Shown: positions 23,839 through 35,819, counted from the stretch's first letter. The stretch: DNA of 64,000 nucleotides from Henriciella mobilis (GCF_003576315.1 NZ_QWFZ01000003.1:885391-949390); one strand, 5' to 3'. The notes: a model not told the origin generated them from the sequence alone. A program made the numbers and translations.

Positions 23839-25211
23839 GCGTCGTGCGTCACCGTGCGGTCGATTTCCGCCGTAACATTGTCCTCGGCCCGGAAGATGTC
23901 CTCATCCAGGTCGCCCTCCCATTTTGCCACCAGCGTCGAGACGGCGAGGTCGCCGGTGATGTTGGTCACCGTGCGCATCATGTCGAGCAGCCGGTCAAAG
24001 GCGAAAAGCGGGGCGAGGATAACGAACATCTGCTCGGGCGTGGCACCGACAACCCCCAGCGTCGTCGTGGCAAGGAACAGGCTGACCGACGGGATACCGG
24101 CCGTCCCGATGGAGACCAGCGTCGCCATGACGGCGACGGTGAAATACATGCCGATCGACACGTCGATGCCAAGCGCCTGCGCGGCGAAAAGCGCGATGAG
24201 CCCCTGATAGAGCGCGGTCCCGTCCATGTTGATGGTCGAGCCGAGCGGCAGCACCGATGAGGCGACCGACTTGCCGACGCCGAGGTTCTTCTCCGCGACG
24301 CTGAGCGTCACGGGCAGCGTCGCGCTGGAGGACGAGGTCGAGAAGGCAACGAGCTGCGCATCGGTAATGCCGCGATAGAAGGGGATGAGCGGCAGGCGGC
24401 CGACCACCTTGATCAGGAAGCCATGCGTCAGCAGCATGTGCAACGCGCAGGCGAGGTAGAGCGCGACCGTCATCAGTGCCAGCGAAGAGACGACGCTGAA
24501 GCCCTGGTCGGCCATCACCCAGGCCATCAGGGCGGCGACCCCAAATGGCGCGGTTTCCATGACGATCAGCGTGAGTTTGAGGATCGCCTCGGAGCCGGCA
24601 TCGAAGACTTTCGCCATCGGCTTGCCCGCCTCGCCGGCGAGCAGGATGCCGATGCCGAACATGATGGCGAAGAAGATGATCGGCAGCACGTCGCCATTCG
24701 TCATCGAGGCGACGATATTGGTCGGCACGATGGAGAGGATGGTGCGCATGATCGACTCGTAAACGCCGACCTGTTCGAGCGCGCCGCCACTTTCCAGGCG
24801 CGCCTGCGTCTCGGCGATCTGCTCCGGGGTCACCGATGAGAGGTCATAGCCGTTGCCCGGCTGGAAGATGGTGCCCATGATCAGGCCAAGCGTGACCGCG
24901 ACCAGCGTCGTCATCATGTAGATGCCGATGGTCCGCCCGCCGAGACGGCCGAGCTTGCGCGGATCACCAAGGGCGAGCACGCCAGAGACCAGGGTCAGGA
25001 AGATCAGCGGCACGACCAGCATGCGGATCAGGTTGAGGAAGAGATCGCCGAGCGGCTTGAAGATGTTTGCAATCTCCTGCGAGCGGGCAATGCCGTCATC
25101 ATGGCCGAGCGACGATATCATCCCGTAGCGGACCGCCGTGCCGATCGCGAGGCCTATCGCAAGGCCAATCATTACGCGCTTCCAGAGATCAATCCTGAAC
25201 CAGGCCTTCAT
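23835..25211 (-). CDS. Dicarboxylate/amino acid:cation symporter (DAACS family)
   Basis: A 458-residue membrane transporter of the DctA/GltP family with about ten hydrophobic segments and two re-entrant hairpins. The conserved hairpin loops are visible: AFSTSSSSATLPVTLS (serine-rich loop, residues about 291-306), PLGSTINMDGTALYQG and GTAGIPS. These residues coordinate substrate and sodium or protons. Substrate is likely a dicarboxylate, glutamate or aspartate. The C-terminal tail is acidic. It converges on oxyR with a four-base overlap. Confidence 0.92.
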   Translation of the reverse strand: MKAWFRIDLWKRVMIGLAIGLAIGTAVRYGMISSLGHDDGIARSQEIANIFKPLGDLFLNLIRMLVVPLIFLTLVSGVLALGDPRKLGRLGGRTIGIYMMTTLVAVTLGLIMGTIFQPGNGYDLSSVTPEQIAETQARLESGGALEQVGVYESIMRTILSIVPTNIVASMTNGDVLPIIFFAIMFGIGILLAGEAGKPMAKVFDAGSEAILKLTLIVMETAPFGVAALMAWVMADQGFSVVSSLALMTVALYLACALHMLLTHGFLIKVVGRLPLIPFYRGITDAQLVAFSTSSSSATLPVTLSVAEKNLGVGKSVASSVLPLGSTINMDGTALYQGLIALFAAQALGIDVSIGMYFTVAVMATLVSIGTAGIPSVSLFLATTTLGVVGATPEQMFVILAPLFAFDRLLDMMRTVTNITGDLAVSTLVAKWEGDLDEDIFRAEDNVTAEIDRTVTHDA

Positions 25212-25343
25212 CCCGAACCCCTTTCAAACCACCAGATTGGGGCGCAGCCTAGACGGCGCCGCGCTGAAATCAAATCGGCTTGTGCGGATTGACGGCGGTT
25301 TGCCGTTTCACACGCTGGCGGAACCGTTTACAAGCAGGCGCAC

Positions 25344-27140
25344 ATGGACTGGATCGACCGACTTTCGACGGGCTGGAAAGCCTGGGTGCTGCTCTTCGCG
25401 CTGACCATCACGGCGGCCGCGCCGGGGGTTTTCAACCTGCCGGCGCTGGACCGGGATGAGAGCCGTTTTGCGCAGGCCTCCAAGCAGTATCTCGAGACCG
25501 GCGACTACATCACGATCCGCTACCAGGACGAATACCGCAACAAGAAGCCGGCCGGTATTCACTGGCTGCAGGCCGGTTCGACCGCAGCGTTCGGCGAGGG
25601 TGAACACCTGGACGTCTGGACCTATCGCGTGCCGAGCTGGATCGGCGCGGGGCTGGCAACGCTCATGGTGTTCTGGGTCGGCATCGCCGCGATCGGGCGA
25701 CGGGGCGCATTTATCGGCGCCGCCCTTTTCGGCTCCAGCCTGCTGCTGACCTCTGAAGCGCATATCTCCAAGACAGACGGCGTCCTCGTCTTCCTGATCA
25801 CTGCTGCCATGGGCTGCCTGCTCCGGCTCTACCTGCGCAAGGACAATGACAGGAAGCTCGCCATCGCCTTCTGGGTGATCCATGGCGCCGGCTTCCTGAT
25901 CAAGGGGCCGGTGATCTCGCTGGTGGCCGGCATGGCGCTGCTGGTGCTGTGGCTCTGGGACCGGCGTGACCATGACTGGATGAAAAGCCTGGCCTGGTGG
26001 CCGGGGCCGCTGATCAGCGTGCTCATGGTGCTGCCCTGGTTCATCATGATCCAGATCGCTACGCAGGGCACCTATGTCGAAGGGGCGGTCGGCAAGGATT
26101 TGCGCGACAAGCTGGTGACCGCGTCCGAAGGCCATGGCGGCCTGCCGGGCTATCACCTGATGCACCTACCGGCCTGGTTCTTCCCCGGCATCATCCTGGT
26201 CCTCCCGGCCATCCTGCTCACCTGGCGCTACCTGCGCCACCGCACGCTGGAATCGCTCGGCGATGTCGACCGCGATGCGCTGAAATTCCTGGTCGCCTGG
26301 TCGCTGACGACCTGGATCTTCTTCGAGCTGCTGCTGACAAAGCTCAGCCATTACATCCTGCCCGCCTATCCGGCCTTTGCGCTGCTTTGCGGCTGGGCGG
26401 CGGTGAAGCTGATGGAGGGCAACCGCGCCCCGGTCGCGCGCTGGGTCTCGACGGCTTTCTTCGTGATTGGCGGGGCCGCGCTTATCGCCTTTACCTCGCC
26501 CTGGGCGATCGAGGCCCTGCAGGCCGACAAGGCGGGTGACTTCAAGACCGTGGGGGCCGACGCGGTCCTCGCGCAATGGTCCGGCTCGACCGATTATCCG
26601 CTCTTCCTGTGGTGGATGGGGCTCGGCGCGACCGGTCTTGCCGCCGTCGCCATGCTGGGCCGGCGCATCAGCTGGGCCGTGGCGGGCGGCGTTGCAGCGG
26701 CGATTCTGCTCGGCTGGCAGGCGCGGATCTATGTTCTGCCGACGCAGACCTGGGTGCAGGCGACCGAGACCGCGAAGCTCGCCCTGGCTGACGTCTGCGG
26801 CATCCCGCGCACCGATTGCGGCGACACCAAAGGGCCCGACCGCGTCCTCGCGCTTGGCTTTGCAGAGCCGTCCTACGTCCTCACCCTCGGCACGCAGAAC
26901 CTCCACCCGCCGGAAACCCCGCTCGAACTGCCGGAGGATGAGGCGGCCTATCCGGTGGTCTACCTCGTCAATCTGGAGAACCGGACTGCGCAGGAAGACT
27001 TCCCCAAGGTGGAAGCCTCCGCCGCGCGCCTTGGCCGGTGCGAGACGCGGTCTCAGCCTTTCTATAGTTTAAACTATTCCAATAATGACCCGTCAGCTTT
27101 TATTGCTGTACGCTACGAGGCCGATTGCCCGGCCGATTGA
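25344..27140 (+). CDS. Glycosyltransferase family 39 (ArnT-like) membrane protein
   Basis: A 598-residue GT39-type membrane glycosyltransferase with about eleven transmembrane segments. FNLPALDRDESRFAQASKQYLETGDY, with the conserved acidic D-R-D-E pair (about residues 36-39), is the catalytic motif of ArnT-like enzymes that use polyprenyl-phosphate sugars, followed by NKKPAGIHWLQ. It may add a sugar to lipid A or a cell-wall polymer. A periplasmic C-terminal domain ends with an AT-rich stretch carrying the palindrome at 27064-27077. A short lipoprotein follows. Confidence 0.87.
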   Translation: MDWIDRLSTGWKAWVLLFALTITAAAPGVFNLPALDRDESRFAQASKQYLETGDYITIRYQDEYRNKKPAGIHWLQAGSTAAFGEGEHLDVWTYRVPSWIGAGLATLMVFWVGIAAIGRRGAFIGAALFGSSLLLTSEAHISKTDGVLVFLITAAMGCLLRLYLRKDNDRKLAIAFWVIHGAGFLIKGPVISLVAGMALLVLWLWDRRDHDWMKSLAWWPGPLISVLMVLPWFIMIQIATQGTYVEGAVGKDLRDKLVTASEGHGGLPGYHLMHLPAWFFPGIILVLPAILLTWRYLRHRTLESLGDVDRDALKFLVAWSLTTWIFFELLLTKLSHYILPAYPAFALLCGWAAVKLMEGNRAPVARWVSTAFFVIGGAALIAFTSPWAIEALQADKAGDFKTVGADAVLAQWSGSTDYPLFLWWMGLGATGLAAVAMLGRRISWAVAGGVAAAILLGWQARIYVLPTQTWVQATETAKLALADVCGIPRTDCGDTKGPDRVLALGFAEPSYVLTLGTQNLHPPETPLELPEDEAAYPVVYLVNLENRTAQEDFPKVEASAARLGRCETRSQPFYSLNYSNNDPSAFIAVRYEADCPAD

Positions 27141-27201
27141 CGGGAACCGTGCGCGCGGCACGGCGTTTCCAGCTGGGTGAACCGATCTGGAGGAGGAAAT
27201 C

Positions 27202-27639
27202 ATGGATCAATCCCGACGCCGCCTTCTGGCCCTTGCCGGAACGACCGCCCTCGCCGCCCCGCTGGGCGGTTGCGGCACGCTGCTTTACCCTGAACGCCGC
27301 GGCCAGACGGGCGGACGGCTCGACACCGCCGTGGTCATCCTCGATGGGCTTGGCCTCCTGCTCTTCCTGGTGCCGGGCCTGATCGCCTTTGCGGTCGACT
27401 TCGGCTCCGGCGCGATCTACCTGCCGGGCGGCTCGCGCGCCGATGCGGGCGACGATCTCACCACCTACCGCTTCGCTGGCGACCTGACCGAGGAAAAGTT
27501 CGACCGCGCCTATGAGCGCCAGTATGGCGAGAAGCGCGACTGGCGCTTCGAGGATGCCCAGCGCATCGAGGTCTCCGATGTCGAAGAGATGCACCGCAAG
27601 CTCGCAGCGATCCGCAGCTCCGGCACGGTACGGCTGTAG
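27202..27639 (+). CDS. Putative lipoprotein with twin-arginine-like start
   Basis: A 145-residue protein beginning MDQSRRRLLALAGTTALAAPLGGCGTLLYPERRGQ: a twin-Arg-type signal with lipobox L-G-G-C (cysteine at residue 25). A hydrophobic segment (about 49-71, ILDGLGLLLFLVPGLIAFAV) follows with DFGSGAIYLPGG. The C-terminal half is charged and helical. Similar short proteins with the CGTLLYPERRGQ start occur as hypothetical proteins. GGAGGAGG precedes the ATG. Function unknown; it may form a unit with the GT39 gene. Confidence 0.74.
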   Translation: MDQSRRRLLALAGTTALAAPLGGCGTLLYPERRGQTGGRLDTAVVILDGLGLLLFLVPGLIAFAVDFGSGAIYLPGGSRADAGDDLTTYRFAGDLTEEKFDRAYERQYGEKRDWRFEDAQRIEVSDVEEMHRKLAAIRSSGTVRL

Positions 27640-27648
27640 CGCCAGCGC

Positions 27649-28644
27649 CTATTCTGGCAGCGTCATCCGCGCCGTCACCATTTCGGTGATGTCGAGATCG
27701 GGATGCGCGACCAGCAGCGTGCCATCCAGCGCATCATCGTCGATGAAGCGGACAATATCGGCCTTCACCTCATCGGGATTGTTGGCGAGATAGATGTAGA
27801 TGTCGGTCTTGAATGAGGCGAGGCGTTCCTTGCCGAGCAGGACAAAGCGTTCGCCTGATTGCCGGTAGGCCTCGGTCATGTCCTCGCTATCGGCCTCTAG
27901 CTTCAGCTCGGCGAGTTCCTGTTCCTCGGGCGACATGATCAGCCGCCTCTGCTCGAGATTGGCAAGCCGCATGTCGAGGTCCCGGCGCTCGCCCGCGAGC
28001 CTGTTTTCATCCGCGCGCAGGCGCTCGCCCAGGTCGGCTTCGCGCGCGGCCTGGTTGCCGCTGAAATAATAGACATCCTTGGCGTGCACATAGCGGATGA
28101 CCGGCGGGCGGTCCGGACCGTTGGGGACGTCCGCGCCCGGGCCGGACTTCATCATCTCCCCGATCGGCGCCGAGATGTCATAGGCCGGATTGAGGACAAG
28201 GAAGGACGGCCCGTCATCGTCGATGGGATCGACCAGGATCTCGCCGATCCCGTTCGCTTTCGCAAAGTCACGCATGAAGGGGCGGGCATCGGCGCGAAAA
28301 CCTGACTTGGCCGTGCGGGCGAGCTGGTCGACCTCCTCATTGGCGCGGACATTCAGGTCGACGAGCCGGTCCTGCAGCTCGGCAAGTCTCTGCTGTTGCA
28401 GCAGCAGGGTTTCTTCCGGCCAGACCGCGCCGTCCTGCGCGATCCGGGCCTGCTGAGCACCGATCTCGGCGGACTTCGCCTCGATCTCGCCGCGCCAGTG
28501 GTCGAGCCGCTCCTGATGGAAGTCGTCCAGCTGGTAGCCATAGACGGACATGGCCGCCTCGTCGTCAAAGGTTACGGTGACGGTCTGCGCGGCGGCCGGC
28601 AGCGCGATCGCGGCAAGCGCCGTAGCGATGGCAAGTCTCATCAT
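27649..28644 (-). CDS. OmpH/Skp-like periplasmic protein with duplicated coiled-coil module
   Basis: A 331-residue exported protein (signal peptide ending LPAAAQ). It has two similar modules, each a long charged coiled coil followed by a small alpha/beta tip: module one with LQQQRLAELQDRLVDLNVRANEEVDQLA..FAKANGIGEILVDP, module two with DENRLAGERRDLDMRLANLEQRR..IVRFIDDDALDGTLLVAHPDLDITE. The pattern resembles the OmpH/Skp chaperone fold, but doubled. GGGAGGA lies four bases before the ATG at 28644; an in-frame ATG follows at 28641. It may be a chaperone for outer membrane proteins. Confidence 0.7.
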   Translation of the reverse strand: MMRLAIATALAAIALPAAAQTVTVTFDDEAAMSVYGYQLDDFHQERLDHWRGEIEAKSAEIGAQQARIAQDGAVWPEETLLLQQQRLAELQDRLVDLNVRANEEVDQLARTAKSGFRADARPFMRDFAKANGIGEILVDPIDDDGPSFLVLNPAYDISAPIGEMMKSGPGADVPNGPDRPPVIRYVHAKDVYYFSGNQAAREADLGERLRADENRLAGERRDLDMRLANLEQRRLIMSPEEQELAELKLEADSEDMTEAYRQSGERFVLLGKERLASFKTDIYIYLANNPDEVKADIVRFIDDDALDGTLLVAHPDLDITEMVTARMTLPE

Positions 28645-28705
28645 GCGTCCTCCCACTGGAACAGGGGTGGAGCGTTACACGTGAGAGGCGAAATGGGAAG
28701 CGCCT

Positions 28706-29062
28706 TTACCCCCGCGGGTTGGCATAGCCTTTCACGCGCTCTTCGTCGCTGAGGCTCGCCCACCAGTCGGCATAGGAGGACTCAGACGGCGCCTTCATCG
28801 TCTCGTCGGGGGCGCCATCATCCCACCAGACCGGGCCGCGCTCGCCGAGGGCTTCCTTGGCCGCGTTGACCGCGCGCCGGGCGCGTTTCAGCTGCGCCTC
28901 ATTGTGCTGGACTTCCTTCACCTTGCGCCGCGCCGCCATGAGCTTCGCCGTCAGCGCCTTGCGGCCCTCGGGCGTCAGGCGCGGATCGGAACAGCGCCAC
29001 AGCTTGCCGGATGCCACGAAATAGCGGCCATCGGGGGTGTGGGGATAGTCTTTCAGGGCCAT
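28706..29062 (-). CDS. Conserved hypothetical protein with GPVWWDDGAPDET motif
   Basis: A 118-residue cytoplasmic protein with basic helices (AARRKVKEVQHNEAQLKRARRAVNAAKEALGERGPVWWDDGAPDE), then SYADWWASLSDEER. The beginning, DYPHTPDGRYFVASGKLWRCSDPRLTPEGR, and the GPVWWDDG motif recur in conserved hypothetical proteins of alphaproteobacteria; the function is not known to me. It lies 70 bases downstream of gyrB and reads in the same direction, with the OmpH-like gene about 60 bases downstream. Confidence 0.75.
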   Translation of the reverse strand: MALKDYPHTPDGRYFVASGKLWRCSDPRLTPEGRKALTAKLMAARRKVKEVQHNEAQLKRARRAVNAAKEALGERGPVWWDDGAPDETMKAPSESSYADWWASLSDEERVKGYANPRG

Positions 29063-29133
29063 GGCGCCGGGATGTGGCGCGGGACGGCGGGCAGGTCAAG
29101 CATATGACTCCCCTCTCGAGCGAGAGCGGAGCG

Positions 29134-31587
<2,454 letters not shown>

Positions 31588-31763
31588 TCACAATTCTTTG
31601 AAATTGTAGAGGATTCGGGGCCAAAAGGGAAATCCTGGGCACCCTTGAAAAACCCTTAAAAACAGGGTCGTACAGGGGCGTGTGCAACTGTTTGCAGGGG
31701 CCGGTCCGCAAAGTCCCGAAAATCGGCGGAATCCGGGCGTTCCGGGCCGTCGCCAGCAGGGCC

Positions 31764-32528
31764 TCAATCCTCGAAAACGGGGGCTCTTTTCTGGGCGAAA
31801 GCGGCGGCGGCTTCGGCAAATTCGGGCGACTGGAGCTGGGCTGCGAAGATCTCGCCCTCGGCGCGCATCTGGTCGGCAATTTCGGCGGTCCGGGAGTTGA
31901 TCAGTGCCTTCGACTTGAGGATGGCCGTCGGTGCGGAGGCGGCGATTTTCTGCGCCGTTGCCATGGCGGCACCGAGCAGTTCCTCATCGCGCTGGACACG
32001 CGAGACGAGGCCGCAGGCCAGCGCTTCGTCTGCCGTCAGGATGCGGCCGGCCAGCAGCACTTCATTGGCCATGGAGCGGCCGACAATGCGCGGCAGCAGC
32101 AGCGACGAACCGGCTTCCGGCACCAGGCCAAGCTGGGTGAAGGGGGCGCGGAAATTCGCCGACTGGGCGGCGAAGGAAATGTCACAATGCAGCAGCATGG
32201 TCAGGCCGACGCCGATGGCCGGGCCATTCACGGCCGCGATGATCGGCTTGTAGGCATCGCGGATCGCATTCAGGAAGCGCGTCACCGGCGGTGTCCCGGT
32301 TTCGCGCTCTTCGATGGAGGCAAAGTCGGAGAGGTCGTTGCCGGCCGTGAACATGTCGCCTTCGCCAGTGATGACGATGGCGCGGACGGCTTTGTTCGTG
32401 TTCGCATCGACAATTGCGTCCGCCATCTTGCCATACATCGCCTGGGTCAGCGCATTCTTGCGCTCGGGCCGGGCGATGGTGATGGTCAGGATGCGGTCGG
32501 AAAGGTCGAGCTTGATATGATCGGTCAT
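31764..32528 (-). CDS. Enoyl-CoA hydratase/isomerase family protein
   Basis: A 254-residue crotonase-fold protein. NALTQAMYGKMADAI, FTAGNDLSDF (oxyanion-hole region, with Gly in the place of the family's usual ADI), AVNGPAIGVGLTMLLHCDISFAA and GLVPEAGSSLLLPR are recognisable. The Glu that would perform acid-base catalysis in a hydratase falls in EAGSSLLL, consistent with the isomerase or hydratase class. GAGGA precedes the ATG at 32528. It is a single gene between gyrB and hemN. Confidence 0.88.
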   Translation of the reverse strand: MTDHIKLDLSDRILTITIARPERKNALTQAMYGKMADAIVDANTNKAVRAIVITGEGDMFTAGNDLSDFASIEERETGTPPVTRFLNAIRDAYKPIIAAVNGPAIGVGLTMLLHCDISFAAQSANFRAPFTQLGLVPEAGSSLLLPRIVGRSMANEVLLAGRILTADEALACGLVSRVQRDEELLGAAMATAQKIAASAPTAILKSKALINSRTAEIADQMRAEGEIFAAQLQSPEFAEAAAAFAQKRAPVFED

Positions 32529-32654
32529 GGCGGTGTCCTCGGTCAGGTCTTGGCGCTTATTGAGCAGGATGCACCGCGCCGGGCAAGCCATGCCCCTGCG
32601 GCGGCGGGGCATTAGGGAATTTCACGGATAGCGCGCGTGCGCCGGGCGGTGTTG

Positions 32655-34019
32655 ATGGCGCTTATGAGACATGACTGGATCCCATTCGCCTGCGCCGCCG
32701 TGCCGCGCTATACGAGCTACCCGACCGCGGTGCAGTTCCATACCGGCATTGCCGAACCTGCTGCGAGCGACTGGGCGGCCAGTGTCGATCATGACGATCC
32801 GATTTCGATCTATGTCCACGTGCCCTTCTGTGAGCGGCTGTGCTGGTATTGCGGCTGCCATACCAGCGTGCCGAACGGCTATGGCCGGATCGAGCGCTAT
32901 CTCGATTACCTGCACAAGGAAATCGAGCTGTGGGCCAGCCGCCTCGGGCCGCATGGCGGGGTCAGGCACCTGCACTTCGGCGGCGGCTCGCCCAATGCCC
33001 TGTCGGCGGAGGATTTCGTCGAGGTCTCCGAACATATCTGCGAAGCTTTCGGTCTCCTGCCGGAGGCCGAATTTGCCGTCGAGCTGGACCCGCGCTCACT
33101 GACGCCCGAGCGCATCGCGGCCATGGCCGTGAGCGGTGTGACACGGGCCAGTCTCGGCGTGCAGACCCTGGCGCCAAACGTGCAGCAGGCGATCAACCGG
33201 GTGCAGTCGCGCGAGATGATCGCATTCGCGGTCGAGGACCTGCGCGAGGCCGGCATCCCGGCGATCAATATGGACCTGATGTATGGCCTGCCGCACCAGA
33301 GCGTCGACGACGTCATCGATGCGGCCTGCTTTGCGGCGGCCACCGGCGCCGACCGGGTCGCAGTGTTCGGCTATGCGCATGTGCCGTGGTTCGCCAAGCA
33401 CCAGCGTGCGATCGATTCCGCCGCGCTGCCGGGCGTGAATGAGCGGTTCGACCAGGCTGACGCCGTCACCGAAACCCTGACATCGGCCGGCTATGCTGCC
33501 ATTGGCCTCGACCATTTCGCGCGGCCCGGCGACGAGATGGCACGCGCGGCCTCCGAGGGCCGCCTCCGGCGCAACTTTCAGGGCTATACGACCGATCCGT
33601 GCGAGACGCTGATCGGCCTCGGCCAGTCGTCGATCTCGGCCTTCCGGCAGGGTTTCGTGCAGAACACGAAGGACCGCAGGGCTTGGGAAGACGCTGTACG
33701 CGAAGGCCGGCTGGCCAGCGAAAAGGGCCTCAAGCTGGGTACCCAGGACCGCCTGCGCGGCCGCGCCATCGAGGCGCTGATGTGCAACCTCTCCGTCGAC
33801 ACGGCGGCTGTCTGCCGGGAATTCGGTCTTGCCGAGGACAGCCTCGATTGCGCGCTGGAACGGGCCCAGCCGCTTGAAGTGGCGGGCCTCTGCACGATTG
33901 ACGGGCGCCGTCTCACCGTGCCGGAAGAGGCGCGCACCCTGCTGCGCACCGTGGCGCGCTGCTTCGACGAATATGTGCCCCGCGCCAATGCCGAGCCGCG
34001 CCACGCCAAGGCAGTCTGA
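32655..34019 (+). CDS. hemN: Oxygen-independent coproporphyrinogen III oxidase HemN
   Basis: A radical-SAM enzyme of about 454 residues that makes protoporphyrinogen IX without oxygen. The FeS motif CERLCWYCGC (CxxxCxxC), the preceding VPRYTSYPTAVQFH and YVHVPFC, and SLGVQTLAPNVQQAINRVQS, and a C-terminal HemN domain with YTTDPCETLIGLGQSSIS are all typical. The first residues are uncertain: GTG at 32637, ATG at 32655 or ATG at 32664 are all in frame and none has a clear ribosome site. Convergent with the P450 gene. Confidence 0.92.
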   Translation: MALMRHDWIPFACAAVPRYTSYPTAVQFHTGIAEPAASDWAASVDHDDPISIYVHVPFCERLCWYCGCHTSVPNGYGRIERYLDYLHKEIELWASRLGPHGGVRHLHFGGGSPNALSAEDFVEVSEHICEAFGLLPEAEFAVELDPRSLTPERIAAMAVSGVTRASLGVQTLAPNVQQAINRVQSREMIAFAVEDLREAGIPAINMDLMYGLPHQSVDDVIDAACFAAATGADRVAVFGYAHVPWFAKHQRAIDSAALPGVNERFDQADAVTETLTSAGYAAIGLDHFARPGDEMARAASEGRLRRNFQGYTTDPCETLIGLGQSSISAFRQGFVQNTKDRRAWEDAVREGRLASEKGLKLGTQDRLRGRAIEALMCNLSVDTAAVCREFGLAEDSLDCALERAQPLEVAGLCTIDGRRLTVPEEARTLLRTVARCFDEYVPRANAEPRHAKAV

Positions 34020-34031
34020 CCCGGCTTGCGT

Positions 34032-35270
34032 CTAGGCGCCGGTCTCGACCTCAAGCGTTTCCAGGCCCCGGAAGAAGGGCAGGGTGCGCCAGACAAGCGG
34101 CGCATCGGCCAGCTTCATGTCCGGATAGCGCTCGAACAGTTTCACATAGACATGCCGCGCCTCGATCCGGGCCAGCGGCGCACCGATGCAGATGTGCGGC
34201 CCACCGCCAAAGGCGACGTGCGAGGGCCGTTTGACCGTGATGTCGAACCGGTCCGGCTGATCGAACGTGCCGGCATCGCGATTGGCCGAGGCGAGTGAGC
34301 AGAACACCGTCTGGCGCGCCTTGACCGGGCAGCCGCCAATCTCCCGCTCATCCGGCGAAATCCGCGAGGTTGCAGAGACGGGTGCCTCATAGCGCAGCAC
34401 TTCCTCGACGGCCTGGCCGGCCAGGCCCGGATCGGCCTTCAGGGCTTCAAGCTGGTCGGGATGGGTCAGGAACAGCCAGACGCCATTGCCGATCAGGTCT
34501 GTCGTCGTGAGGTTGCCGCCGACCAGCAGGGCTTCCAGGTTCCGCCGGAGTTCCTCATCGCTGATATCGGCCTCGCCGGAGGCCTGCAGGGCGACCATGT
34601 CGCTGACGAGATCGTCCTGCGGCTCGGCCCGCCGCGCTGCGATAAGATCGTCAAAATAGGCGTTGATGGCGTCTGCCGATCGGACGAGATGGGCGGTCTC
34701 TTCCTCGGTCCGCACCGGGTTGAGCGACAGGATCACCCCTTCCGACCAGTCGCGGAACTCCGCCAGCCTGTTTTCATCGACGCCAAGGATGCGGGCGATG
34801 ACCAGGACGGGGATCGGCACGGCGATGTCGTTCATCAGGTCGAAGCGGCCGCTTTCCGGCGCCGCCTCGATGATCTCGTCAATGATCGCCTCGATCTCGG
34901 GCTTCATCTTCTGGATGCGTGCATAGAAGGCTTTCGCCAGCGGCAGGCGGATGCGGGCATGATCGGGATCGTCGAGGAAGAGGATGGAGGGCTGCTCCAT
35001 CTCGCCGCTCTCCTCATCGACCAGCCGGCGCGAGAGCGAGCCCTCCTCAGCCTTGCTGGGAAGGCGCACATAGCTGCGGTCATTCACTGTGGCGCGGATG
35101 TCTTCATAGCGGGTCAGGAACCACGTCTTCGCCATTTCGTCGCGCATCACGGGGCAATGTTCGCGCAGCTGCTTCAGCGGCGTGTGCGGGTCGCTCCGCG
35201 CATCCGGATCGAAGGCTGATACCTGGAAAATGCTCTGGGGTATGTCTTTTGGGTTCGTACCGTCGGCCAT
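34032..35270 (-). CDS. Cytochrome P450
   Basis: A 412-residue soluble bacterial P450. The haem-binding loop FGGGPHICIGAPLAR (axial Cys near residue 358), the I-helix with GGNLTTTD, the E-x-x-R of the K helix (EEVLRYEAPV) and the start of the C-terminal fold are intact. GGGAGGA precedes the ATG at 35270; the frame continues to 35324 but without a good ribosome site. No ferredoxin or reductase gene is adjacent, so the electron donor is encoded elsewhere. Substrate unknown. Confidence 0.93.
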   Translation of the reverse strand: MADGTNPKDIPQSIFQVSAFDPDARSDPHTPLKQLREHCPVMRDEMAKTWFLTRYEDIRATVNDRSYVRLPSKAEEGSLSRRLVDEESGEMEQPSILFLDDPDHARIRLPLAKAFYARIQKMKPEIEAIIDEIIEAAPESGRFDLMNDIAVPIPVLVIARILGVDENRLAEFRDWSEGVILSLNPVRTEEETAHLVRSADAINAYFDDLIAARRAEPQDDLVSDMVALQASGEADISDEELRRNLEALLVGGNLTTTDLIGNGVWLFLTHPDQLEALKADPGLAGQAVEEVLRYEAPVSATSRISPDEREIGGCPVKARQTVFCSLASANRDAGTFDQPDRFDITVKRPSHVAFGGGPHICIGAPLARIEARHVYVKLFERYPDMKLADAPLVWRTLPFFRGLETLEVETGA

Positions 35271-35408
35271 GTTTTTCCTCCCTTTATTCTGTTTTGAGGC
35301 ATCATAGCGCCAAATCGCCCGCATGGCTTGGTTTGCGCGGCGTCACCGGTACCGGGAATTGAATTGACTTCCTGCCGGGAACGTCAGACTCCTTGATGCA
35401 TGGAGAGC

Positions 35409-35819
35409 ATGAACAGGCTCATTGGCCGCTACAGGGGACAGATCAAGGAGCGCGCACGCCTGTCGCGTTACATCCTTGTGCTTGCCATCATGGCGACCCT
35501 GACCTGTTTCGTCGTCTTCGTCTCGACCCTGTCGGGCAAGTACCCGCTGCCGATGGGGGCGGACCTGTTGTCCGACAATCCCGAGCGCCTGCTGGGCGCC
35601 ACGAATTTCTTCATGATGACGGCTGTCGGCGCGGCGCTGAACATGTGGCGCTTCCGCCAGATGCGCATCAAGCTGATGATCGCCGAAGCCTTCATCCGCG
35701 AAAATGACAATGACACGGCCATGAAGCTGCTGCTGGAGCCTGTCTTCGGCGACCAGGTCTGGCAGGATAACCAGAACAAGGCGCCGAAAGGCCGCATCCG
35801 CGTGAGGATCCCGCGATGA
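35409..35819 (+). CDS. Two-helix membrane protein, upstream partner of the TPR-like protein
   Basis: A 136-residue protein with two transmembrane helices (about 21-39, 63-78; YILVLAIMATLTCFVVFVS and NFFMMTAVGAALNMW) and charged basic ends. The ATG at 35409 has GGAG four to five bases upstream; an in-frame ATG at 35400 is weaker. It overlaps the next gene by four bases (ATGA), so the two are a translationally coupled pair. No family recognised. Confidence 0.72.
   Translation: MNRLIGRYRGQIKERARLSRYILVLAIMATLTCFVVFVSTLSGKYPLPMGADLLSDNPERLLGATNFFMMTAVGAALNMWRFRQMRIKLMIAEAFIRENDNDTAMKLLLEPVFGDQVWQDNQNKAPKGRIRVRIPR

Noticed and set aside
31641..31662. Near-direct repeat ACCCTTGAAAA/ACCCTTAAAAA before gyrB
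   Set aside because: Short, low complexity and with one mismatch; likely chance, although it lies in the gyrB leader.
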